Positions 8,933 through 17,353 of a DNA stretch of 64,000 nt are shown piece by piece. The translations under genes and the position numbers were made by a program. This stretch comes from Terriglobia bacterium. Lineage in GTDB: Bacteria; Acidobacteriota; Terriglobia; Bryobacterales; Bryobacteraceae. The stretch lies in contig JAIQFN010000034.1 of NCBI GenBank assembly GCA_020073265.1, forward strand, positions 1 to 64,000, written 5' to 3'. The notes beneath the pieces were generated by a model. It was not told the DNA's origin, ran no database searches, and saw only the letters and a list, made by a program, of their open reading frames with translations. Position 1 is the first letter of the stretch; every line of letters starts with the position of its first letter.

Positions 8933-9540
8933 TTCCGTGTGGCCTTTTCAATTTCGGCGATCTTTTGAACTCGCGCGGCGTGCCGTCCGCCGGCGAATGG
9001 AGTGGTCAGCCAAACCCGCAGGACGTCTTCCGCCTGAGAGCGCGTCAGCAGCCGGCCCCCAAGCGTAAGTACATTAGAATCATTATGTTCCCGGCTGTTA
9101 CGCGCTGAAGCTTTATCATAACACAGGGCCGCGCGAATGCCCGGAAACTTGTTGGCCACGATGGCCGAGCCGATGCCCGCGCCGTCGATGATCACGCCGC
9201 GCGTGGCCTTGCCGCTCGCGACAATTTCCGCGACGTGCCGCGCGATGTCGGGATAATCCACCGGCTTCTCATCGTGCGTGCCGGTGTCCTCGACGTGCAA
9301 ACCGAGTTCTTCGAAGATCGGCTTGAGCTGCTCCTTGAGTTCAAAGCCGCCGTGGTCCGATCCGAGCGCGATGATTTTCTCGGGTGGCGTCGTGGTGTCG
9401 ACCTGATCGGCGGGCACCTCGACGATCTTCACGCCCCGGTCTTTGGCCAGATCGCGAGCCGACGGCGTAACGATCGTGCCTTTGGCGATCTTCAACTCGC
9501 CGGAATCCGGCACCTCAGCTTGTGTAATGACTCGACGCAC
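8914..9540 (-). CDS. RpiB/LacAB-like sugar-phosphate isomerase, atypical catalytic site
   Basis: From the GTG at 9540 this is 208 residues. Residues 1-50 form an extension (VITQAEV, then [16 protein letters not shown]). The RpiB fold follows: [15 protein letters not shown] (about 56-70), [27 protein letters not shown], and [16 protein letters not shown]. In typical RpiB the segment before GTGIG is CG and that cysteine opens the sugar ring. Here it is IIDGAGIG, with Asp at position 119. The substrate may therefore differ from ribose 5-phosphate. The alternative start at 9573 lies inside a hairpin repeat and is less likely. It is the first gene of an overlapping pair with deoC, the same pairing I recall from sugar-phosphate microcompartment loci. 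Confidence 0.85.
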   Translation of the reverse strand: MRRVITQAEVPDSGELKIAKGTIVTPSARDLAKDRGVKIVEVPADQVDTTTPPEKIIALGSDHGGFELKEQLKPIFEELGLHVEDTGTHDEKPVDYPDIARHVAEIVASGKATRGVIIDGAGIGSAIVANKFPGIRAALCYDKASARNSREHNDSNVLTLGGRLLTRSQAEDVLRVWLTTPFAGGRHAARVQKIAEIEKATRNWTPRS

Positions 9541-9564
9541 TATTGAGACAGCATACCTTATGCC

Positions 9565-9607
9565 GTGGCGCACGCTTCAGCGTGCCGCGTCCCCACTCAT
9601 GGGGCCG
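9565..9607 (-). repeat. REP2 double-hairpin repeat, copy a
   Basis: On the minus strand this is a CCCCATGAGTGGGG hairpin followed by CGGCACGCTGAAGCGTGCGC and CAC. It is nearly identical to the copy within imuB at 32132. It lies just upstream of the RpiB-like gene and contains the rejected GTG start at 9573. Confidence 0.8.
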
Positions 9608-9658
9608 CAGTTAGACGAAGAGCAGGGAGCGCGCGAAAACCGAGAACATGAGTCAGGC

Positions 9659-9706
9659 GTTCACACCAGTGTGAACGCGGCACGCCCGAGTGCGTACGCC
9701 ACGTCA
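9659..9706 (+). repeat. REP2 double-hairpin repeat, copy b
   Basis: GTTCACACCAGTGTGAAC forms an 8-bp stem; it is followed by CGGCACGCCCGAGTGCGTAC and GCCACGTCA. The terminal TCA is the reverse complement of the TGA stop codon of the amidohydrolase gene (9704-9706), so the repeat ends exactly at that gene's 3' end. Confidence 0.8.
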
Positions 9707-10534
9707 GTCCAGCTTAAACACCGCCCGCGCGTTCTCAAACAGAAACTTCCGTTCGATGTCCGCCGCCAGCCCCAGCGCTCGCACCTGCTCCACGCACTTG
9801 TCCAGCGGCAACTGCGGAAAATTTGTCCCGAACAGCACCTTGTCCTGGCCGTACGTGCGCAGGTAATGCAAAAACTGCGGCGGATAATAGCGCGGCGCGT
9901 ACGCCGACGTGTCGATGAACACGTTGTCGTGCTTCCACGCCAGGCCGATCATCTCGTCGGTCCACGGATGCCCGATATGTCCACCCACAATACGCAGCTC
10001 CGGAAACGTCAGCGCCACTTCGTCCAGGTAAGGAATCGGCCGCCCGGTCTCCGACGGCATCAGCGGACCAGTGTGCCCCACCTGCGTGCAAAACGGGATG
10101 CCGAGCTCGATGCACTTCACGTACAGCGGATAGTAAAGCTTGTCGTTGGGCGGCAGCTTCCACAGCCACGGCACCACGCGCAGCGCTTTGAAACCGAGCT
10201 GGCGGACGGCGCGGTCGAGTTCGCGCACCGCCGCCACCGGATTCGCCAGATCCACTGCAGCGACTCCAGCGAAGCGATCCGGAAACGCCTCCACGTGCGC
10301 CGCCACCTCGTCGTTAGTCATGACCCAGCGCCCCGGGCGGCACCAGGCTGACAGCATCAGCTTTTGGACGCCGGCCGCGTCCATCAGCCCGACGATTTCG
10401 GCGGGCGACAGCTTACGGTCCAGCAACTGCGCCGTTCCGGATTTCTCGAACAGACGCACGGCCTCCGGCAGATCCTGGCGCATGCGTCCCAGAGCAGGCT
10501 GCGCCCAGGCGTCGATGATTTCGTGTGTGGGCAT
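9704..10534 (-). CDS. Amidohydrolase-2 family metal-dependent hydrolase
   Basis: This 276-residue TIM-barrel protein is of the amidohydrolase-2 type (ACMSD-like hydrolases and decarboxylases). It starts with IIDAWAQP where many members have D-x-H-x-H. Later marks are VVPWLW, GIPFCTQVGHTGP, LRIVGGHIGHPWTDE with the metal-contacting histidines, NVFIDTSAYAPRYYP and VLFGTNFPQLPLDKC near the C terminus, where other members have GSDFP. The loss of the N-terminal HxH (here WAQP) and of the final Asp (GTNFP) suggests altered metal binding. The reaction cannot be named. It ends inside a REP2 repeat and is separated by about 160 bases from the RpiB-like gene downstream. Confidence 0.85.
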   Translation of the reverse strand: MPTHEIIDAWAQPALGRMRQDLPEAVRLFEKSGTAQLLDRKLSPAEIVGLMDAAGVQKLMLSAWCRPGRWVMTNDEVAAHVEAFPDRFAGVAAVDLANPVAAVRELDRAVRQLGFKALRVVPWLWKLPPNDKLYYPLYVKCIELGIPFCTQVGHTGPLMPSETGRPIPYLDEVALTFPELRIVGGHIGHPWTDEMIGLAWKHDNVFIDTSAYAPRYYPPQFLHYLRTYGQDKVLFGTNFPQLPLDKCVEQVRALGLAADIERKFLFENARAVFKLD

Positions 10535-10665
10535 CTGAAACTATTCTGTCATCCCCGCCATGAGCGGATCTAGTCTGGGAAACTGGAAGTGATGTTGCGA
10601 ATAGCCATCGTGGCTTGCGCGGTCCCTAGAGAAACCCGCCGCGTTTCTGCGCCGTCCCACTTCCC

Positions 10666-13068
10666 ATGCTTCGCCATTCCATTCGCGCGCTGTTGAAGAC
10701 GCCCGGGTTCACCCTCGCGGCGATCCTCGCGCTGGCGCTCGGCATCGGCGGCAACACCGCCATGTTCAGTCTGGTGAATGCCGTGTTGCTGCGCCCGTTG
10801 CCCTACCGCAGCCCCGAGCGGCTGGTGATTGTTTCGCAAACCCTGCAATCGCGAGCGGCCAATGACGCCTCCGCCGCCGATTTCCAGGACTGGCGCGATC
10901 GTGCCCGCTCCTTCGAGCAGATGGCCGCGTTCTCCGGATCGGCATTCAATCTCACCGGCGGCGACCGGCCCGAGAAGCTGATCGGAATGACGGTGACCAG
11001 CGGCTTCTTTGAGACGCTCGGCGTCGCTCCCGCACTCGGCCGGGGCTTCGTCGCCGGCGAAGACCAGCCCGGTGCGAACCACGCCGTGGTGCTGAGCGAC
11101 GGCTTGTGGCGGCGGCAGTTCGGAGCCGATCCCAAGCTGATCGGCAAGAACATCCAAATCAGTCAACAAAGCTACACCGTGATCGGCGTGATGCCGCGCG
11201 GATTCCGCTTCTACGGCCCCGAGTACGAATTGTGGACGCCGCTGACTCTCGACCCCGATCGCGCGAATCGCAGTTACCACTTTCTGCTCGCTGTGGCGCG
11301 CCTCAAAACCGGCGTGACGCTCGCGAGCGCCCGGGCCGAGCTGGACGTCATCGCGCGCCAGCTCACGGCCGAGTATCCGAAAACCAATCAGGCTTTGGGT
11401 GCTTCCGTGGTTCCGCTCGACGAGGAACTGGTGGGAAGCGTTCGCCCCGCGATGCTGCTCTTCATGGGCGCGGTGGCGTTGGTGCTGCTGATCGCGTGCG
11501 CTAATGTCGCGAACCTGCTGTTGGTGCGCGCCGCCGGACGCCAAACGGAATTTGCGATTCGAGCGGCGTTGGGCGCCGGCCGCGGCGATATTGTGCGACG
11601 GTTGCTGTCGGAAAGCATGCTGCTGGCCGTGGCGGGCGGGGCGCTTGGTGTGTTCCTCGCGCAACTGTGCATTCGCGCCCTGGTGGCACTCGATCCTGGC
11701 GGCATCCCACGACTCGATGAGATCGGCATCGATGTACGCGTGCTGGCCTTCACCATCGCCGTCTCGCTGGTCACGGGCATTCTGTTCGGATTGGCGCCCG
11801 CTTCGCAACTCTCGAAAATCGATTTGAACGAAACGCTGAAGGAAGGATCTCGCGGAGCTTCCCTCGGCCGGCGCGGCGGAAGAACTCGCGCGGCTTTCGT
11901 GGTGGCGGAGTTCGCCTTGGCGCTGGTGCTCCTGGTCGGCGCGGGTCTCCTCATCCGAAGCTTCGCCGCCATGCTCGAAACCAGCCCGGGGTTCCGCACC
12001 GAGAATCTGCTCACCATGAACGTCAGCGTGCAGCCGGAGCAGTATGCATCGGAGCCGCTCATGGCCGCCGATTTCGAGCGCGCCCTGGAGAAAATCCGCG
12101 CGATTCCCGGCGTGCTGTCCGCGGCGGCCGGAACCAACGTTCCTGGAAACGAGTTGAACCAGGGACGCGCCTTCGCCATCCAAGGTCGCCCGTCGAAAGC
12201 AGGCCAGATTCAGGGCGCCGCCTACCTGAGCGTCAGCCCCGCGTATTTCCGCGCCGCCGGCATTCCGTTGCTGCGCGGGCGCGAGTTCACCGCTCAGGAC
12301 CGGCGTGGCGCCCCCGACGTCGTGATCATCAGCGACGCCATGGCGCGGCGATTCTTTCCCGGTGAAGATCCCATCGGCAAGCGCATCGTGTGCGCCTCGC
12401 TGCAGTTTCGTGCCCGCACCCTCGGCGCGCCGCTACCGCGTGAGATCGTGGGCGTCGTGGGAGACGTGCAGCATGTTGGACAAGGCCCCGATCGAAGCGT
12501 GGAAATGTACGCGCCTCAAATGCAGAACGTGATCCCGTTTACTTATCTGATGGTCCGAACCGCGGCCGATCCCTCCAGGCTGAGCCAGGCGATGGTGCGC
12601 GCCGTCAACTCGGTGCTCAAGGATTCGCCGGTGGCTGGTGTGAAAACCATCGAGCAGCGCCGGGCCGACTCCGTTGCGCGCCCGCGCTTTCACATGCTGG
12701 TCGTGGGCGCGTTCGCCGGCGTCGCGCTGCTGCTGGCGGCCATCGGCATTTATGGCGTGATGGCGTATTCAGTCGCGCAGAGGACGCAGGAGATCGGGAT
12801 CCGCATGGCGCTGGGAGCCGATGCCCGGCGCGTGCTGGCGCTGGTGCTGGGAAACGCGATCAAGCTGGCGGGCGCCGGCGTCGCTCTCGGTTTGGCCGGC
12901 GCGTTCGCTGCCACGCGTCTGATGACCAGCCTGCTATACGACGTGAAGCCAGCCGATCCGTTGACCTTCACCGCCGTCGCGCTGGTGATCGTCGTAATCT
13001 CGGCGCTCGCTACCCTGATTCCCGCTTGGCGCGCTGCCCATACCGACCCGGCGCGCACCTTGCGCTAG
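10666..13068 (+). CDS. ABC transporter permease, acidobacterial duplicated orphan permease type
   Basis: This 800-residue membrane protein consists of two MacB-periplasmic plus FtsX units. The first TM (about 15-40, with LALALGIGGNTAMFSLVNAV) leads into a periplasmic core, then FtsX unit 1 (about 260-385, ANLLLVRAAGRQTEFAIRAA). A linker TM (about 405-430) and second periplasmic core follow, and then FtsX unit 2 (about 675-800, YSVAQRTQEIGIRMALGADA), ending PAWRAAHTDPARTLR. MacB-like systems move peptides or lipoproteins, or transmit mechanical force, with a separate ATPase. No ATPase gene is near, which matches the orphan permease family expanded in acidobacteria. It precedes the adenosine-specific kinase gene by 10 bases, perhaps in one transcript. 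Confidence 0.93.
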   Translation: MLRHSIRALLKTPGFTLAAILALALGIGGNTAMFSLVNAVLLRPLPYRSPERLVIVSQTLQSRAANDASAADFQDWRDRARSFEQMAAFSGSAFNLTGGDRPEKLIGMTVTSGFFETLGVAPALGRGFVAGEDQPGANHAVVLSDGLWRRQFGADPKLIGKNIQISQQSYTVIGVMPRGFRFYGPEYELWTPLTLDPDRANRSYHFLLAVARLKTGVTLASARAELDVIARQLTAEYPKTNQALGASVVPLDEELVGSVRPAMLLFMGAVALVLLIACANVANLLLVRAAGRQTEFAIRAALGAGRGDIVRRLLSESMLLAVAGGALGVFLAQLCIRALVALDPGGIPRLDEIGIDVRVLAFTIAVSLVTGILFGLAPASQLSKIDLNETLKEGSRGASLGRRGGRTRAAFVVAEFALALVLLVGAGLLIRSFAAMLETSPGFRTENLLTMNVSVQPEQYASEPLMAADFERALEKIRAIPGVLSAAAGTNVPGNELNQGRAFAIQGRPSKAGQIQGAAYLSVSPAYFRAAGIPLLRGREFTAQDRRGAPDVVIISDAMARRFFPGEDPIGKRIVCASLQFRARTLGAPLPREIVGVVGDVQHVGQGPDRSVEMYAPQMQNVIPFTYLMVRTAADPSRLSQAMVRAVNSVLKDSPVAGVKTIEQRRADSVARPRFHMLVVGAFAGVALLLAAIGIYGVMAYSVAQRTQEIGIRMALGADARRVLALVLGNAIKLAGAGVALGLAGAFAATRLMTSLLYDVKPADPLTFTAVALVIVVISALATLIPAWRAAHTDPARTLR

Positions 13069-13078
13069 CCTGAATGTC

Positions 13079-13561
13079 ATGGACCTGCACGCCATCCGGC
13101 TCGAGATCCCCTCCGACGGCAACATCATCGTCGGGCATAGCCACTTCATCAAGACGGTCGAGGACGTTTACGAAGCCATCATCAACACGGTGCCGCAGAT
13201 GAAGTTCGGCCTCGCCTTCAACGAGGCTTCCGGCCACTGCCTCACGCGAGTGGACGGCAACGACGACGAGCTGAAAGCCATTGCCACGCGCAACGCCACC
13301 GCGATCGGGGCCGGCCACCTGTTTGTGGTCGCGCTGCGCGGCGGGTTCCCCATCAACATCAAGAACCGCATTCTTGAAACGCCCGAAGTCTGCAATATTT
13401 TCTGCGCAACCGCCAACCCGGTCGAGGTGATCGTCGCTCAAACTGAACAGGGCCGGGGAGTGCTGGGCGTGATCGACGGATCGTCGCCCAAAGGCGTGGA
13501 GGATGCCGCGGGCGTCGAGTGGCGTCATGGTTTCCTGCGCAAGATCGGATATAAGAAATGA
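13079..13561 (+). CDS. Adenosine-specific kinase family protein
   Basis: This 160-residue protein belongs to the small Pfam family named adenosine-specific kinase, first studied in the archaeon Pyrobaculum. Recognisable parts are KTVEDVYEAIINTVPQMKFG, the FNEASGHCLTRVDGND loop, GAGHLFVVALRGGFPINI and VEVIVAQTEQGRGVLGVIDG, then GFLRKIGYKK at the C terminus. Length is normal. Whether it truly phosphorylates adenosine is poorly established. It overlaps the following TPR gene by four bases (ATGA), so the two are translationally coupled. Confidence 0.88.
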   Translation: MDLHAIRLEIPSDGNIIVGHSHFIKTVEDVYEAIINTVPQMKFGLAFNEASGHCLTRVDGNDDELKAIATRNATAIGAGHLFVVALRGGFPINIKNRILETPEVCNIFCATANPVEVIVAQTEQGRGVLGVIDGSSPKGVEDAAGVEWRHGFLRKIGYKK

Positions 13562-15228
13562 TGCTGCGTTTGTTCGCCGGCCTGCTGGCTGCGTTGTCGC
13601 TCGCCGCGCAGTCAACCTCGCACAAGGGCCACAACGCGGGCGACTACAAGATGACCGAGATGGGGACGCCCGCGCGCATCAGCGGCATCGGCGACAGCCA
13701 CCTCCGGATCACCACCAAATCGGAAAAAGCCCAGGCCTACTTCGATCAAGGTCTGAATCTGCAACATTGCTTCTGGGATTTCGAAGCGTACCGCGCGTTC
13801 AAGGAAGCGGCGCGGCTCGATCCCAACGCGGCCATGGCTTACTGGGGCATCGCCGAATCCGTGTCCGACTACAAGGCCATGGACGACATCAAGAAGTCCG
13901 CGCTCGAAAAAGCCAAGGCTCTGATGGACAAGGCGTCGGATCACGAGCAATACTACCTCCGCGCGCAGCGGGCCCAGCAGGAGGACGACGGCGATCAAAA
14001 TTATCGCCGAGAGATGGAAGCGCTGATCGACAAGTATCCGGACGACATCGATGCCCGGCTGTTGCTCGGCATTCACTCCGGCGCAGGCTACGTCCAGAAG
14101 GATGGACGGCCGCGCAACGGAACCATCTACGGCCTGATGCTCGTCGATAGCGTGCTGGCGACGCATCCCTCCAGCGCCGCGGCGCATCACTACCGCATCC
14201 ATCTCCTCGAAGCCAGCACGCATCCCCTAGACGCGCGTGCGGACGCCGACGCACTGGGGAAGCTCGCGCCCGGCTCCGGCCACATGGTGCACATGCCCGG
14301 CCACATCTACTATCGCCTTGGCGATTACGACGGCGCCCGCCAGTCTTTTCTCGACTCGATGAAGGTGGACGAGGACTACATGCGACGCGAAAAGGTCAGC
14401 ACGCTGGATGACTGGAACTACGCCCACAACCTGAGTTACCTGATCGCGAGCGACGCCGAGTCGGGCCGTCTCCATGAAGCGCTGGATATGGCCGCGCGCC
14501 TGGAGAAACTGCCCGCGAATCCGTTCATCGCCAAAGGTACGCCGTCGCATGTGCTGACCGTGGGTGGCGCCACCGCGCGTTTGCAGATCCGCTACGGAAA
14601 TTGGCAGGCGGTCGTCGATCATCCCATCCAGCTCGGCATGGATCCGGACGCCGCCGGCGCTGCCGCCGCCGCCTATCGCGATGGCATCCTGGCGTACGCT
14701 AGAGGAATGCTGGCGCTCGCACGAAAGGATCTCGAAACTGCCGCGCGCGACTCCGATGCCTTGGACGCCGTTTCGTGGCGGCTCCACGCCGACGACCATG
14801 GTGAGGAGAAAGGCGGCAATCCCGACCAGGTGCTGGAGATCCTTGAGATGCTGTCGCTCGATCTGCGCGGCAATTTGAAAAGCGCGCAGTCGAAACACGA
14901 CCAAGCCATCGAGATCCTGAAAAAAGCCATCGACAAAGAGAAGGACGTCGGCTACGGCGAGCCTCCGCGGTATAGCCGCCCCGAACTTGAAAGCTTGGGC
15001 TACGCCTACATCCACGCCGGCAAGTGGGACCTGGCTCGCAAGGCCTTTCAAGACGAGATGATCACGCGCCCAGCGAGCGGCCACGCGCTGTACGGAATCG
15101 CGCAATCCTACGAGCTGGCGGGCGACAAGAAAGCCGCGACGCGGGCTTACTCGGAATTCCTGGCCGCATGGAAAAACGCCGACGCCGATTTACCCATGGT
15201 GGAACATGCCAAATCCGCGAGTCATTAA
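13558..15228 (+). CDS. Secreted TPR-repeat protein
   Basis: This 556-residue protein starts with a signal peptide (about residues 1-18, ending LSLAAQ). Helical TPR-like repeats follow: AQAYFDQGLNLQHCFWDFEA and AYRAFKEAARLDPNAAMAYW near residues 55-100, GHIYYRLGDYDGARQSFLDS near 245, and LESLGYAYIHAGKWDLARKA plus ALYGIAQSYELAGDKKAA near the C terminus. Histidines are conserved in HSGAGYV, AAAHHYRIHLLE and GHMVHMPGHIYY, a pattern seen in a family of secreted TPR proteins of acidobacteria and related groups; they could bind metal. Its start overlaps the adenosine kinase stop, and its end overlaps the MaoC gene by 23 bases. Confidence 0.88.
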   Translation: MMLRLFAGLLAALSLAAQSTSHKGHNAGDYKMTEMGTPARISGIGDSHLRITTKSEKAQAYFDQGLNLQHCFWDFEAYRAFKEAARLDPNAAMAYWGIAESVSDYKAMDDIKKSALEKAKALMDKASDHEQYYLRAQRAQQEDDGDQNYRREMEALIDKYPDDIDARLLLGIHSGAGYVQKDGRPRNGTIYGLMLVDSVLATHPSSAAAHHYRIHLLEASTHPLDARADADALGKLAPGSGHMVHMPGHIYYRLGDYDGARQSFLDSMKVDEDYMRREKVSTLDDWNYAHNLSYLIASDAESGRLHEALDMAARLEKLPANPFIAKGTPSHVLTVGGATARLQIRYGNWQAVVDHPIQLGMDPDAAGAAAAAYRDGILAYARGMLALARKDLETAARDSDALDAVSWRLHADDHGEEKGGNPDQVLEILEMLSLDLRGNLKSAQSKHDQAIEILKKAIDKEKDVGYGEPPRYSRPELESLGYAYIHAGKWDLARKAFQDEMITRPASGHALYGIAQSYELAGDKKAATRAYSEFLAAWKNADADLPMVEHAKSASH

Positions 15229-15658
15229 CGGGCTGGACGAATTGCGGTCGCTCATCGGCCGTGAAGTAGGAGTGAGCGACTGGCTGGAAGTGTCGCAGGA
15301 CATGATCAACCGCTTCGCCGATCTCACCGGCGATCACCAGTGGATCCACGTCGACGTCGAGCGCGCCCGGCGCGAGACCCCGTTCGGCTCCACCATCGCG
15401 CACGGCTTCCTTACCGTGTCGCTGCTGAGCGAACTGTCGCGGCGAACCGTGGAGGTGCGCGGCGATTTCAAAATGCGCATCAATTACGGGTTCAATCGCC
15501 TGCGCTTCGTGTCGCCGGTGCCGGCCGGCGCAAAGATTCGCGCGCGATTCACTCCCCAGAAAGTCACCGACAACGAAGTCACCTGGCAGGTGACGGTTGA
15601 AATCGAGGGCCAGGAGAAGCCCGCGCTGGTGGCCGAGTGGCTGGGACGTTTCTACTAA
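15206..15658 (+). CDS. MaoC-family (R)-specific enoyl-CoA hydratase-like protein
   Basis: This 150-residue single hot-dog-fold protein is of the MaoC dehydratase type. The catalytic dyad is in ADLTGDHQWIHVD (Asp43 and His48), followed by the substrate-tunnel segment PFGSTIAHGFLTVSLL and later NYGFNRLRFVSPVPAG. Such enzymes hydrate trans-2-enoyl-CoA to (R)-3-hydroxyacyl-CoA. The ATG start lies 23 bases inside the end of the TPR gene, so translation is likely coupled. The substrate is unclear; links to adenosine kinase and the TPR protein are by position only. Confidence 0.9.
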   Translation: MPNPRVINGLDELRSLIGREVGVSDWLEVSQDMINRFADLTGDHQWIHVDVERARRETPFGSTIAHGFLTVSLLSELSRRTVEVRGDFKMRINYGFNRLRFVSPVPAGAKIRARFTPQKVTDNEVTWQVTVEIEGQEKPALVAEWLGRFY

Positions 15659-15701
15659 ATCCGGATTCTCCCCGGCCGCGACCACGTGTCTTGGAGCCTC
15701 A

Positions 15702-16082
15702 ATGTTCAAAGAAACGCACCCGATTATCGGCACGCGAGACATCCAGCGGGCGATTGACTTCTACACCAAGCAACTTGGCTTCAAGCTGGCCTTTGGAGAC
15801 AAAGCAGATCCTCCGAACTACGTCGGGTTTCGCCGCGACGCGGTCGAACTCCACATGCAGTTTCAGTTCGAGCACGAGATGGGCACGATCCGGCTGCGGT
15901 TTCTGGTGGACGACCCAGACGCGCTGTTCAAAGAATACCGGCAACGTGGCGTCGAGTGCACTCCCACCGGCGTTCGCAATACGCCGTGGGCGACGCGGGA
16001 ATTCGCCCTGTACGACCTGGATCGCAACGCGCTCACCTTCTACCGCGCTCTGACAGGCGCGGAGATGGAGCCGCGGTCTTAG
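15702..16082 (+). CDS. Glyoxalase/bleomycin-resistance fold protein
   Basis: This 126-residue protein has a vicinal-oxygen-chelate fold: THPIIGTRDIQRAIDFYTKQ, LGFKLAFGDKADPPNYVGFR, a metal-ligand histidine in VELHMQFQFEHE, and a C-terminal REFALYDLDRNALTFY that carries the second half's glutamate or aspartate ligand region. Members are glyoxalases, dioxygenases or resistance proteins that sequester drugs. I start it at ATG 15702, 43 bases after the MaoC stop; the longer frame to 15597 lies in the MaoC gene. Substrate unknown. Confidence 0.88.
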   Translation: MFKETHPIIGTRDIQRAIDFYTKQLGFKLAFGDKADPPNYVGFRRDAVELHMQFQFEHEMGTIRLRFLVDDPDALFKEYRQRGVECTPTGVRNTPWATREFALYDLDRNALTFYRALTGAEMEPRS

Positions 16083-16089
16083 CTAAGGA

Positions 16090-17334
16090 CTACGCCGCCG
16101 TCCGCACCGCCTGAGCGTCTTCCACCGGATCCGGATGCGCGCTGTCCGGAATCAGCCAATGCACCACCGCATAGGACGCGATGGGCATGAACGCGAAGAG
16201 CATGCAAACCGGCATGAATCCGTAGCGATCCGTCACCCACGCCAGCGGACTCGATATGACGAACTGCATCAGGCCGTACGCCAGGATCAGGCTGCTCACG
16301 CCGAAAGCCGCGCGGCCCGGTCCGTAGATATCGATCGGCAGCGTGTAGTGATTGGTGCTCCAGGCGGCCACAAGGAAAAAGCTGAGGCACATTCCAGCCG
16401 TCGCCAGCGTCGGAGTCGGCAGGAACGGGATCGCTGCCGTGCTGAGCAGTAGAATCGCGGCCAGCATGCAGGCGCGCTTGCGCGCGAACACCGGCGTCTT
16501 GCCGCGCTGAATCAAACGCCACGAAATGCTGCCGCCCAGCATCGCGCCGAAGTAACCGCAAATCGGAATGATCCAGGTGTATTCGGCGGTCTGCGCCGGA
16601 GTCAGGTGATGCATGCGCACCAGGTATCGCGGCGGCCAGTTGGTCCACAAGCTGTAGACCGTCATGGCGAGAAAGTTTCCGAGGATCAGCGCCCACAGCT
16701 TGGGGTCTTTGAGCAGACCGAAGGAATGCTTGTGCGCGGCGTGAACGTATCCGGCGACGGGCGGGATCACTCGCGAAGTCACCAGCCAGACCGGAATCCA
16801 CAACATGCTGATTATGCCCACCGCATAGAACGTCCAGCGCCAGTCGTGCTGATACGCAAAGTACACTGCGAAACCCGGCGCCATGCCCGCGCCGAGACTC
16901 AAGCCCAGTTGTCCCATGGCCGTTCCGACGGCTTGCTCTTTGGGATAAAGATACAGGCTCACTGCTTTTCCGACGGCCGTCACGCCGCTGGCTTCGGCCG
17001 CGCCCAGCAGTATGCGCCACAGCAGCAGCTCATGCACGCTGTGAGACATCCCGGTTCCGAAGCTCGCGATGCCCCAGACCGCAACCGAAATGGTGGCGCC
17101 GCGATTCAGTCCGATGCGATCGATGAAGGAACCGACGAACAACGCTGTCGCGGCGTAGGCGATGGAAAAATACTGCACCAGGTGGCCGTAATCGGAAGGC
17201 ATGAACGCGAAGTCATGCCGCGTGGTCCAGATCTCGGCCATGGTCGCCAGCACCTGCCGGTCCAGATAGTTCAGGACCGCGGAAAAAACAAAAATTGTAA
17301 GAGCGATCCATCGGACCGGGATGGGGGAGCGCAT
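16090..17334 (-). CDS. MFS transporter, anion:cation symporter-like (hexuronate type)
   Basis: This 414-residue membrane protein has 12 predicted TM segments. TM1 carries WIALTIFVFSAVLNYLDRQV, the family signature of ACS-type symporters such as ExuT, with Asp-Arg after the first helix. Between TM2 and TM3 is FVGSFIDRIGLNRG, the MFS motif A, and TM4-5 hold LLGAAEASGVTAVGKAVSLY. These carry organic anions such as hexuronates. The ATG start at 17334 gives the proper first helix; an extension to 17421 lies in mfd. It is the last gene of a minus-strand run, 19 bases after mfd. Confidence 0.9.
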   Translation of the reverse strand: MRSPIPVRWIALTIFVFSAVLNYLDRQVLATMAEIWTTRHDFAFMPSDYGHLVQYFSIAYAATALFVGSFIDRIGLNRGATISVAVWGIASFGTGMSHSVHELLLWRILLGAAEASGVTAVGKAVSLYLYPKEQAVGTAMGQLGLSLGAGMAPGFAVYFAYQHDWRWTFYAVGIISMLWIPVWLVTSRVIPPVAGYVHAAHKHSFGLLKDPKLWALILGNFLAMTVYSLWTNWPPRYLVRMHHLTPAQTAEYTWIIPICGYFGAMLGGSISWRLIQRGKTPVFARKRACMLAAILLLSTAAIPFLPTPTLATAGMCLSFFLVAAWSTNHYTLPIDIYGPGRAAFGVSSLILAYGLMQFVISSPLAWVTDRYGFMPVCMLFAFMPIASYAVVHWLIPDSAHPDPVEDAQAVRTAA

Positions 17335-17353
17335 CAGTTGATTGTAACAGTGA

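Noticed and set aside
9541-9573. Longer start for the RpiB-like protein (GTG 9573)
   Set aside because: The start codon lies within REP2 copy a and the added residues have no family support.
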